A stretch of 64,000 bases of DNA from Monodelphis domestica (lineage: Eukaryota; Chordata; Mammalia; Didelphimorphia; Didelphidae). The stretch spans positions 56,353,788 through 56,417,787 of the forward strand of contig NC_077232.1 in assembly GCF_027887165.1 (NCBI RefSeq). The letters are read 5' to 3'. Every line of letters begins with the position of its first letter. Positions within the stretch are counted from its first letter, which is position 1. Positions 1 to 9,651 of the stretch are shown in pieces. Under the pieces are notes generated by a model that was not told where the DNA came from, searched no databases, and saw nothing but the letters and a program-made list of their open reading frames with translations. The position numbers and the translations under genes were made by a program.

Positions 1-275
1 ATCCTATGTCCAAGATTACCATGGTTTGTGGCTAAAACTTCTCAGCAAGAGAATCTCAGAAATACCAGCTATAAAATGGTACTTTTGAAAAGCATTCATC
101 CTGCATCTGCTATATGCCAGGCACTTTGAGAAGGATTGCCAATGCAATAACCAAATAACCTCAGACCTCAAAAAGCTTGGCCTTACTGGGGGAAGCAAAA
201 CATAAATCTATAAGTATATATTTTGAACAAAATTTGTACAATAATTAACAGAGGGAAGTTTCTAAAGATTGGGGG
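1..275. other. Intergenic, nothing recognised
   Basis: No repeat, exon or RNA gene could be recognised in this stretch downstream of NAV1. The same holds for 471-1,274. Confidence 0.5.
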
Positions 276-470
276 AATTGGGGCAGATAGGTAGAGAGCC
301 AAGCCAGGAGTCAGGAAGACCTGGGTTCAAATTTGAACTCAGATCCTTCCCTAGCTGTATGACTCTGGGCAAGTAACTTAATTTTAATTGCCTAGCTCTT
401 CCCACTTTTCTGCCTTAGAACCAATATTAGCATCAACTCTAAGATGAGTTAAAGACTAAAAGACCAGGAG
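276..470 (+). mobile_element. Marsupial SINE, type A
   Basis: The body has AGTCAGGAAGACCTGGGTTC and CTGGGCAAGT, then the type A tail (CTGCCTTAGAACCAATATT... ending in a run after TCTAAGATG). In this answer, type A means the tRNA-derived SINE ending in an ACCAATAC...ATTGATTCTAAGA tail. Ends are approximate. Confidence 0.8.
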
Positions 471-1274
471 TCATCAGAAAAAGCTTCATGTACAAAGCAT
501 GAGTTGAGCTGTATTTGACATTGATTTGGAGGATAGTTGTCTCAAGTATTTGATGGTTTCATTCATTCAATTATTCAATTAATAAACTTATTTGCAAGGT
601 ACTATGCTAGGATTTCAAGACAAGAACTAACGAGTCTTAGTCCTAAAGAAACTTATATTCTATGGGCCAAAGGAGAGAGACCACATGTTCACAAAGAAAA
701 CACATGAATATGTATCATGGTATATACAAGATTTTTTGGGGGTGGGCATTGATTGCTGGAGGAAGGATCAGGAAATGTTTCACACAGGAAGTTGTGTTCC
801 TAAGACATACAGAACACTGTGCTAAGCATTGGAGGGAAGGAGGTGTGGTGTGGGGAGGAAATTGGACAAAATCAATGAAGGCAGGGTCGCTGTACTCGGG
901 GAATTCACAACCTTGAAGGGAAGGACCACTTACCTCTCCCTCTTCTCCACTGCTTTTCCATTCACAGCCAAAGATTCCTGTATGCTGGGTGCGTTGTCCC
1001 CATCCCCAGTCTTGTGTATAGAAACCTGTCTGCATCCAGGCTCTGTCTGGAGCTGGGGAGCAGATTTGAATGGACTTTGGTGGGTAGATAAGTTAACTAT
1101 TCTTTGTATTAGCTAATAGCTGGAGCTTGCTTTTGTGGAGTAGGTCTCAACCACTTGGAGGGTTTTGATGAAGGTGACCAGACAATTTAAGCTATTTGAG
1201 GAGAAAGGTGATAGTAATGAAGTAATGAATGAAAAAATATTGTGTTTACTTCAAGCTATGCCCCGGAATACAAA

Positions 1275-1525
1275 TACAAAAAGAGATGGCTCAGTGGATA
1301 AAGCACTGAGCCTGGAGTCAGGAAGACCTGTGTTATTATCTTGCCTGGGTCTCAGATACTTCTTACCTCTGTTGCCCCTGGGAAAGCCACTTAATCTTTG
1401 TCCACCTCAGTTTCCTCAACTGTAAAATGGGGATCATAAAAGCACCAGTCTCACAGGATTGTGAGGATCAGATTAAATGAAGCACTTAGCAGAGTGTCTG
1501 GTGGCACCATGTTTAATTAAAATGA
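1275..1525 (+). mobile_element. MIR-type SINE
   Basis: The order is GGCTCAGTGGATAAAGCACT, GAGTCAGGAAGACCTG, a CCTCAGTTTCCTCAACTGTA core and a GGATTGTGAGGATCAGATTA segment, which is the MIR/CORE-SINE order on the plus strand. Confidence 0.75.
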
Positions 1526-1706
1526 ATGCTCATTCCATTCTATCCATTCCATTCCACAAAAGGAAGAGACAATCTGTGTTCAAGAGGAGACAAAACATAT
1601 AGGGGGTTGGCCCCAAGGAAGAGGGTTGGGTTTGGGAAGCCCTAGAGGAGTTGCAGGTCAACAGCAATGACAATATTGATTTGATTACAGAGGAGAGGGT
1701 AGAGGG

Positions 1707-1829
1707 TGTCAATATGGAATCTAGAAACCCCCAAACTTGGGGTCTCTTCTTGCAAGCTAACCCTAAACTTAGGGTTCATCAGATTTTACTAGACTACAAG
1801 TTTTGGGGTTTCTAGATTCCATGTTGACA
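1707..1829. repeat. 123-bp hairpin (inverted repeat, 33-nt arms)
   Basis: Arms at 1,707-1,739 and 1,797-1,829 are inverted copies with two mismatches. The 57-nt loop holds a second short hairpin, AACCCTAA-AC-TTAGGGTT, at 1,759-1,776. The direct tetramer AGGG sits on both sides (1,703-1,706 and 1,830-1,833), as a small DNA-transposon insertion might show. The family is not recognised. Confidence 0.85.
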
Positions 1830-2029
1830 AGGGGAACATGTGGGACAGTAGGGCAATGGTAAAAAAGATGTGAAGCCTGATGAGAGCTGGCTAGATATGA
1901 GTCACCTTGCCATGTGAGTATATATTCATAAACCCATCAATTGAGACTGCATCAGTCTCCAGGGAAAGAATTCCAAACCCAAGTGAGTCAATTCCCAGAG
2001 CATGTCTCTGGAAGTCTGGGGCTCAGAAG

Positions 2030-2350
2030 GGCAGCATAGAGGAGTAAATGCATCAAATATGGAGTAGCAAGGGACCTGGGTATGAATGCCACCTCTGACA
2101 CTTACTAGGTACAATGGGACCATGGATCAGACAACCTTGGAACCTCAATGTTCTCATCTGCAAAATGGAAATAACAACCACCATTTCATCTATTTCACAA
2201 GGTTGTAGTGAGGCTCGAATGAGATAACACATGAGAGAATGGGGCTCCCAAAAGTCCGAGTTCAGCTGCAAACTTTAATACCGTTAAACTATACTAAGAC
2301 TTTTGGGGACATGCTAAGAACTTTGTAAACTCTAAAGCAATATATGTTAA
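2030..2350 (+). mobile_element. MIR-type SINE
   Basis: It carries GACCTGGGTATGAATGCCAC, a CTCATCTGCAAAATGGAAAT core, an ACAAGGTTGTAGTGAGGCTC segment and a CTTTGTAAACTCTAAAGCAA end, a fairly long MIR copy. Confidence 0.8.
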
Positions 2351-3099
2351 CAGTAATTGCTTTTCGCCAAATTGTATTAACTGCGAAGGAAATATCACAG
2401 ATCAAAACCCATGTTTTGTTGAAAACACTTCAAATTCTTTGCTTCTTCAGCAGAGCTGCCACATGAGGAAAGGTTGCTTGACTCTCCCCTCTAAATCAAG
2501 CTTGAGCTAATGGGCATTTCTATAATGCCTTTTGTGATGTCCTATGGGACATTACTATGGGTAGTTTTGCATTCCTTTAGTCCTAGGGCTAGCTAGCCAC
2601 AATTCACATCTGTAGCTGTGTGGGCCAATGTGGTCTAGCATATCCATTTTGGTTTTTCACAGCATTGAAGTTGGGGTCAGTGGGGCAAGGTCATATTTAC
2701 AATGTATCCCAAAGGTCCACTGCTCTGGATATGTTTTAAAAATTCCCAAGGTCGGAGCATCTAATAGCACTCACCAGTTATGGTTTCTAAATCAAGAGAT
2801 CTGTGGTTTTGTCCATATGGGCTCTTCCCTCCACCAATAGAGATCACAGGATTCTTGTATTTCCTGGACAGTCTTCGAGAAATATTGTGATTAGTAATGA
2901 AATCGTCACCTGAATTTTTTTCAAAATCATGGAGGCTGGTGGCATTTGACACTGTGCCTGGAACATAGTAGGCATTTAATATGTATGTATGTATATATAT
3001 ATATAATAAATATATTAAAATATTACATGTTAATAAATATAAAAAACTGAATTAAAATTGATGTCAGATAAATAATCCAATATTGGGACTATATGCTGG
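2351..3099. other. Intergenic, mostly unrecognised
   Basis: No gene is recognised. A short (ATGT)n/(AT)n run lies at 2,981-3,004. A piece at 2,940-2,985 resembles an L2 3' end (GCCTGGAACATAGTAGGCAT). Confidence 0.5.
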
Positions 3100-3302
3100 G
3101 CAATATGGTGAAACAGAGAGAGCACTAGATGAAGTGAGACACACATGACCAGAATTCAAATCCTGCCTTTCATATTTACTTCATTATGACTCTAGGTAAG
3201 TCACTTCACCTTCTTGGGTCTCAATGACCTCATCTATGAAAAGAAGATGGGGCTAGGTGATCTGTGGTCCCATCTCTCTCTACAACCAGAAACCTATGAT
3301 TC
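3100..3302 (+). mobile_element. MIR-type SINE
   Basis: It has AGAATTCAAATCCTGCCTTT, a GTAAGTCACTTCACCTTCTT core and a GGGCTAGGTGATCTGTGGTC segment. Confidence 0.7.
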
Positions 3303-3850
3303 CATTCATTGTAGTTGGCCGAGTACAGGATCATTTTTGAAGGCAAATGTTTAACAACCAGCTCTATCAAAAATGTATACAGGGACACTTTTAAACTTAA
3401 TCTGCCTCAACATTTTCTCCATCACTTTCTGAAGCTTAGACAGTCAACAAAACAATAAATCAAGTCCAGATTCATAGTGTTTTTGTCAATTTCTGAGGTA
3501 TAAATGCTCACTGTGAAAATTTAACAATTAGATTGAACACAACTCTGGCCATGCCATTAAAATTTAGGAGAAATGTGTTGGTAGAGGTATTTGCAATTTG
3601 TGCACACCAGAGATCTTTCCTTCAGGTTCAATTTCCAGCAGAGAAGAAAAATGGGGGGAAAAGTATGGCCCTGGCATCTTAATGATCACTGAGGAGAGAG
3701 AAGCAGGAGGGAGAAAGTACAATAGCTGACTGGGCATACAGCTTCTGTTCTCTGCTAGAACTTACAACTGATGGCAGCTTAAAAGAGCCAAAATCAGCTT
3801 GGAAAAAAACTGAGCTTGGATGAAAAAGAACAAGAAGAAAAACTATAAAT
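3303..3850. other. Intergenic, nothing recognised
   Basis: The stretch has no recognised element. It is just beyond the likely 3' end of the NAV1 transcript. Confidence 0.5.
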
Positions 3851-3870
3851 ATGAATAAATAAGCATTGAT

Positions 3871-3876
3871 TTTATT
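3871..3876 (-). terminator. Alternative distal poly(A) signal AATAAA
   Basis: A canonical AATAAA on the minus strand lies 235 nt beyond the ATTAAA signal. It could give a slightly longer 3' UTR. Which one is used cannot be decided from sequence alone. Confidence 0.35.
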
Positions 3877-4105
3877 GAATCATCAATAATTTAAGACTGG
3901 TACAATCATCAATTTCATTCTCCGTGACATGGGGCATGATCTCCAACAGACCATTGGCAAATCCCAAACCTAGTGACAAATGAAAATTAAATAGGAAGGG
4001 AGAGAGGGAAGGGAGGAAGATGGAAACATCATACCGTACACAAAATACTCAGTTCCTAGTTTTCTCTTTAAAAATGGCTAGAAAAAATTCATCAAAATGC
4101 AGCAC

Positions 4106-4111
4106 TTTAAT
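4106..4111 (-). terminator. NAV1: Poly(A) signal ATTAAA (likely NAV1 end)
   Basis: In the transcript direction the sequence reads TGTAAATATTTGATTAAAGT. ATTAAA is the second most common mammalian poly(A) signal. A Pumilio-type element lies just before it, and T-rich sequence follows within 30 nt. Cleavage is expected at about 4,085-4,095. Confidence 0.55.
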
Positions 4112-4115
4112 CAAA

Positions 4116-4123
4116 TATTTACA
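4116..4123 (-). promoter_or_regulatory. Pumilio response element TGTAAATA
   Basis: The eight bases TGTAAATA on the transcript strand match the Pumilio consensus UGUANAUA exactly. They lie 5 nt upstream of the ATTAAA signal, near the 3' UTR end where such sites often act. Confidence 0.45.
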
Positions 4124-5407
4124 ATTTGTATGTTACAATGAAAAAATGTACATCTTATAGAACATATTTCATAAACTGTTCCACTGGAAACAACTAGGTC
4201 AAAACAGCAAACCTTCCATTTAATATCCACAAAGTTGATGTTTTTTTTAAAATTTGAAATAGATTCGCCACAGTCAAACAAGTTTCAATACACAGAATAT
4301 TGAAGTTTAAGCATCAACCATGAAATAAAAAAATTTCCCCAATGTACAACAAAGGGTCTAGCCAAGCCCCTTCCCTCCCCACCCCAGTTTATAAGATCTC
4401 TCCCATCTCATTTATGGCCTGCATATTCTTGGCAGTTTGGAAAGAAAACTTTTGGCTTCCACTCATAACTCAACATGAATGTTGCATAGAATTTTGTACA
4501 TTTCAAAATGAGCCAAACTCTGTATAAAAAGGCAAAATGGAAGCATTTTGGACAAAGCCCTAAATGAGCAATCACTCTTTCAAAGGTGTGTTATGTATAC
4601 TTAAGATATGGCCAAATTAAAAAGAGAATACACCCAGACAACCCTGCTTCCCGAAGCTCTTGAAAGGACACTGAGTTTGTGATCATTACCAAGGACTAAA
4701 TTACTGGAAGTCACTCTTGCTCAGTCATCCAAATGATCACCAGCCATTGAGTGATCAATGACACAGAGATATTTCTGTGGCTGGTCACAGAAAGCTGGAG
4801 GAGGGAGGGAAGAAGAAAAGAGAGGCACGGGAAGGGTGTTGTCTGGAAAAAAAACAAAACAAAACAAAATACAGTTTAAAAACTATCAATGGGTGTCTAT
4901 TCACAAGGTGGCTGGGAAAATTACCCAAAATGAGAGATCAACTTCATCTCCACCCAAATTCACAGTAGTAGAAAGTAAGGTAATTGCTGGGTGTGAAATT
5001 AGCTAAGAAGTCAGCAACACACATTAATGTGATAGATGACGGTGTTTAGTGTTCGAACACTGGCTGGAAGCCAATGATATGGCTCTTCAAACCATAGCCA
5101 AAATCAAAGGTAGATATTCAAGATCAAGGGAGACTTACTAGCTCCAGATGTAATCTGAGTTTACTGAGATTAAAGCAATGACAAATTTGAATGGCATTTC
5201 GCTCACTGGTAGGGCAGTCAATTGAGGAGAAAGAAAATCATGGGTTGTTGGCAAATCAGAAGTGGTGATGTGAGCAGGCTCATGTCAAGCTCTTGTGGAG
5301 TAAAAAAAAAAAATAGGGAAACCACAGGGAGTCATAACCTTGCTAGCAAAAATGTAAAAGATGCAACAAACAACCTTGAAAATAAACAATCCAAAACTAC
5401 ATGCAAA

Positions 5408-5448
5408 TTGGTTGTTTTTTTTTTGTTTTTGTTTGTTTGTTTTTTAAA
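5408..5448 (+). repeat. T/(TTTG)n-rich tract
   Basis: A run of T with GTTT units lies inside the NAV1 3' UTR, A-rich in the transcript. Confidence 0.7.
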
Positions 5449-6429
5449 CAAGGAACTCAAAGATTTAACAAGCTCTTAAACATATACCAGGACATTGAAG
5501 AAACAGCACACTGGGTTCCTGTAAAGGTGGTTTGTATGGTATATAGGACATTAAAAGTTTGTCTTTTTCCTGCAGAGAAGATGGATACTGGTCCAGTACA
5601 ATTTGCAGCGGTAGACTAAAATGAACCTGATGATAGTTTTTCCTCCTGCTATTTTTAAGTGGCCACACATCCACAAAAGCGATTCTCTCAGACAAGGAAT
5701 ATTCACAGCAACTTGTGTTCTCCTATTTCACATGAAGAGATGACATTTTAGCCCTGTTTGTTTCATTAGAAAAATCCAACCCCAGCAGATGCGGCACTAA
5801 CGTAAATGAGCAGTTTGTACAAAAGGAGTAAGGCATCGCGTTTTGAAGTTTAGCACCCGAAGAGATCAGAGGAAGCTCATCCAGATGGAGGCAGAGGCTG
5901 GGTTTTCCGGGAAGGGGTTGCCCGCACCCAATGACCTGTGGCATATATTGGTTCCCATGGAAAGGGAAGTGCAATTCCTTTGGGAGGTGACGTCGCACCT
6001 CAACGAAGTCCAAGCCTGGCTGCTTACGTCACAGATGTGCGTTTGGAAGGAAGAGGAGGAAGAAGGGCTCACGTGGCTCACAGCTCACCCATGTTTTGAC
6101 AGCATGGGCCCCTGCTACTTCAAAGAGACACAAGTACCCTAGGGCCCAGTTGCAAACGACTGGGATACTGAGCTGTTAAAATGAGTAATTTTCAAACATC
6201 ACATAGGACAAAATGAAAAGCTGATTCCTGCAGCTCTCATTTTCTCCATTGTAAACCAATTTTGAATGTAAGGGCAAGAAAAAAAAATTCAGAATCAATG
6301 CTAGTCAGAAAGAAGAATAAAACTCAAAGTTTGTTTCAGAAGGGGTGAGTGTTCAGTTCTTCAAAGCTGTAGAATATCTCTCACTATACACAGTGCTTGC
6401 AGAAAAAAAAACCCAACAACCTGATTTTT

Positions 6430-6585
6430 ATATATATATACTATTTATATATATATTTATATACACATACATACACACATGTATAATCAATACATAACAG
6501 AAGCATTATGCATATGCCACTTATGCACACATATGTGTGTGGTTGTGCATGTATATATATGCATATATATATATATAAATAAACT
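6430..6585. repeat. AT/CA-rich simple repeat in the 3' UTR
   Basis: Two runs of alternating T and A, at about 6,429-6,465 and 6,552-6,577, flank a CA/TA-rich middle. The runs are self-complementary and could pair in the mRNA. Confidence 0.8.
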
Positions 6586-7014
6586 TCTAGAAAAGTATAC
6601 AGAGGTGTGACAGAGTTGAAACATATCAAACTAAGGTCTCAGGCAAAGAGAGCACCATTAAAAAAAATCATCATTTTTTTTTAAAAGGCTTCCCTGTCCT
6701 GTAGTTTTGCCTTTTGTTGACTATCACCAAGGCAAATGCCCAACATGGTGCTAGCCCTCTGGAGCTGAGGTTGTTTGGTGGGGCTGAGCTCATGCCCAGC
6801 CCAGAGGCTCTTTGTTTGGTAGAAAGCAGCAGAGGCTTGATTTTCTGCCCCCATTCCTCGCCCCTTTAATTCTCCTCGCAGTTCACAGCCTGAGGTTGTT
6901 GAGTTTCTGAGTTTTCAACGGATTTCATTAACCCCCCCTGTGTGTTGGTTTGTCTCCCACACTTTGGGAATGATCCAGAAGAATCTTCGGGGTCTCAGGC
7001 ATAGGAGTTCACAG

Positions 7015-7080
7015 AGAAAGAAGCAAAGTAAAGAAGGAGAAGGAAGGGAGGAGGAAGGAGAGAAAGAGAAAGAACGAAAA
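7015..7080 (+). repeat. Polypurine (GA) tract
   Basis: About 65 bases are almost all A and G on the plus strand, giving a pyrimidine tract in the NAV1 mRNA 3' UTR, 255-320 nt after the stop. Confidence 0.7.
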
Positions 7081-7333
7081 CAGTGCAGTAGTCCCTGTCG
7101 TTGAAAGGAAAAAGTCCCAAGGTTGTCTGACTTGGATGCCCGCACCCATGGTCAAGGCTGACAAACAAGGTTTCTTGTTCTCACAGCTCTAACACTGAGA
7201 CTGAAGGCTGGGATGAGAGGCTGCCTTCGGGATGGTTTGGGGTATGCAGATGGAACTGGGAGGTGGAAGGGGGGAAGAAGCATGAGAAGTGGAGAAGGTC
7301 CAGGGTAGAAAGGGCCTTGTGTTTGGTCCCTGA

Positions 7334-7459
7334 TCACAAAGTGGACTCCAGGGAGGAGTCCAAGATGTCATCCTGATGGCTATTGCTGTTGGAATCGCTG
7401 TCATAGCTCTGGGGGCTTGAGTAGTTGGCTGCTTCTTGTAGCCTCATCAGCATGTTCAT
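7334..7459 (-). CDS. NAV1: NAV1 last coding exon e17 with stop
   Basis: The exon encodes [20 protein letters not shown]...[12 protein letters not shown] and a TGA at 7,334-7,336 (residues 731-771). The acceptor is CTCCTTGCAG|ATGAAC. The acidic/Ser C-terminus is typical of NAV1. The exon runs on into the 3' UTR. Confidence 0.95.
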   Translation of the reverse strand: MNMLMRLQEAANYSSPQSYDSDSNSNSHQDDILDSSLESTL

Positions 7460-9584
7460 CTGCAAGGAGGAGGAGAAAGGGTAAGCAACTCCCCGCTCAG
7501 TCATCCTTATCCCTCATATAGATATAGTCCTAGCCTCATAAAATCTCAATACACTATCTGGAAGCATTTTGGAAGCTATCCCGATCTTCCCAGATTCCTT
7601 AGACTGAGGTTCCTGCCAAGATGGTTCTAGAGCCTCTTGGATTCATCTCTACCCAAACAAGAGCCTGAGTGGACCCAGAACCAAAGTGGTTTTTCAGTAG
7701 TAAGCAGCTCCTGACCTTGGTAAATTCTATTTACTGCAAGTACTAATCCCTATTTTTATTTTTCTAACTGCCTGTCTAGCTTTAAGCATCTGATCCCTCC
7801 CCTCACTCTTATATCCTAATTGTTATATATTTAAGAGGAAGGGTCCTTTGGGAGCATTCTAAACAGTATGATGAACCTAGAGGAACCTTGTATTTTCTAG
7901 TAAGTCAGATATTTTTATATATTTCTTCAAAATATTTCTCCAGGAATATCAGAGTGTCAACAAGAATAGTAAACAAACATCTTACAAGGTCTGGGTCATG
8001 GAGATGATTGATCAATCTATTAGATGAGATTAATCTTCGGGATCCCCAAGAATAAGTCATACTCACTAATCCCCACCAGTGAAATCACACACTCACCAAT
8101 GGATCTCCTTCTGCACCACTTGGGGGGACCTGTTTACTTGTGGAGCCTTCCCGGGGCACAGAGTAGCCATCAAACCCAACATCTTCAGGTCGAAGTTGTA
8201 GCAAAGGAGGCCACTCATGTTGCTGAGGGGTGGCTGCCCATGGATAAGTATCCATGACCCATTTAGCAGGATCTTCCCAAGGGGCTCTCCTCCCATATAG
8301 CTAAAACAAAACATGATGTGATTAAAATCAGGTTCAGATGTATGTTGATGGTGAAATAATGTGACTTGAAAACCTCAGGATCGTGTCTACTGAAGCTCTT
8401 CTCATCTGAAAAATCCCATGTTGAGGATTTACAATAAGGATAGAGCTGTTCAGAGAGCTCCAGGTACTAAGTTACATTCAAGTTCTCAAGGCACTGAGGC
8501 AGCAAGGTGACAAGAAGAGGGTATAAAGGTGAAATCCAATTAAGGGAATGAGGAGAGGACAGACTAGAAGGGAGGAAGCAGCTGAGGGTAGGATTTTACT
8601 TAAGATAACTACAGACCCTAAAACTACCTTACAGACAATCTGAGGATGTTTGTAAACAGGGCTTTTAACTAATTACAAACCAAACACAGCAAGAGGCAAA
8701 GAAGATGAAAGAAAAAGTAGGGAAGCCCTAGAAGACAGGCACAAACTCCTTAACAAAGAGATAAAAGCTTGCTTAGGTGCTCCAGAGACTGAGCTGACCA
8801 ATCCAGTGAACAGACATAGGAAATAATGCAATAATTAGGCACCAGACCTAGCTCAAAGTTCTCAGGATCTTAGAGCTTAGAACAAAATATAACATGATCT
8901 TACAAATCATCTAGTCCAGATTTTACAGAAGAACAAACTAAAGCCAGGAGAGATTAAATAGCAGAGCTGAGATTTGAACATAGGTCTTGATTCTAAACCA
9001 GGGTTCTTTATACTATACCATCAGGCTACCCCCTCATAGACACTCTTTGTCTGAGACACTTTTGCCTCAGTTTCTCTGACATTGTTTCCTCTAGATTTTC
9101 CTAGTTGTTAGACATTCTTGGAAATACAATGGGAAAAATGAAAGTCTTTGTTGTCAAGGATGCTCTTTTCCCTTAGGCTCCAACATTTAAACAAATATTA
9201 TCCCCAATTTGAGGTAATGATCAGCCTGTCAAGAACACTGTATGTCCTCTATTGAAACACAAGTTATTTGAGGATAAGAATATATATTTTTTTGTTTTTA
9301 TGTCTTTTCAATGTCTAGTTGGGCAGCTAAGTGGCACAAGGGATAGAGCACTGGATCTGGTATCAGGAAGATCCATCTTCATGAGTTCAAAACTGGCCTC
9401 AGATACTTACTAGCTATGTAAACCAAGACAAGTCACTTTGCTCTGCTGCCTTAGTTTCCTCATCTGTAAAATAAGCTGGAAAAGGAAACGGCAAACTACA
9501 TGGTATCTTTGCCAAAAACCTCAAATAGGGTCACAATGTATCAAACACGACTGAACTGACTGAACAATAACAAGCACCTAGAAG

Positions 9585-9651
<67 letters not shown>

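Larger units (their letters stand above)
4085..7333 (-). other. NAV1: NAV1 3' untranslated region
   Basis: About 3.2 kb follow the stop codon and reach a poly(A) signal near 4,106. The stretch is nearly free of SINE and LINE copies, unlike all neighbouring non-coding DNA, which fits a transcribed and selected 3' UTR. It holds AT/CA simple repeats at 6,430-6,585, a T/G-rich run at 5,408-5,448 and a purine tract on the plus strand at 7,015-7,080. The exact 3' end is inferred. Confidence 0.75.

Noticed and set aside
2761..2952. 63-codon minus-strand open frame downstream of NAV1
   Set aside because: No similarity recognised, no splice or promoter context, and part of it overlaps an L2-like end.
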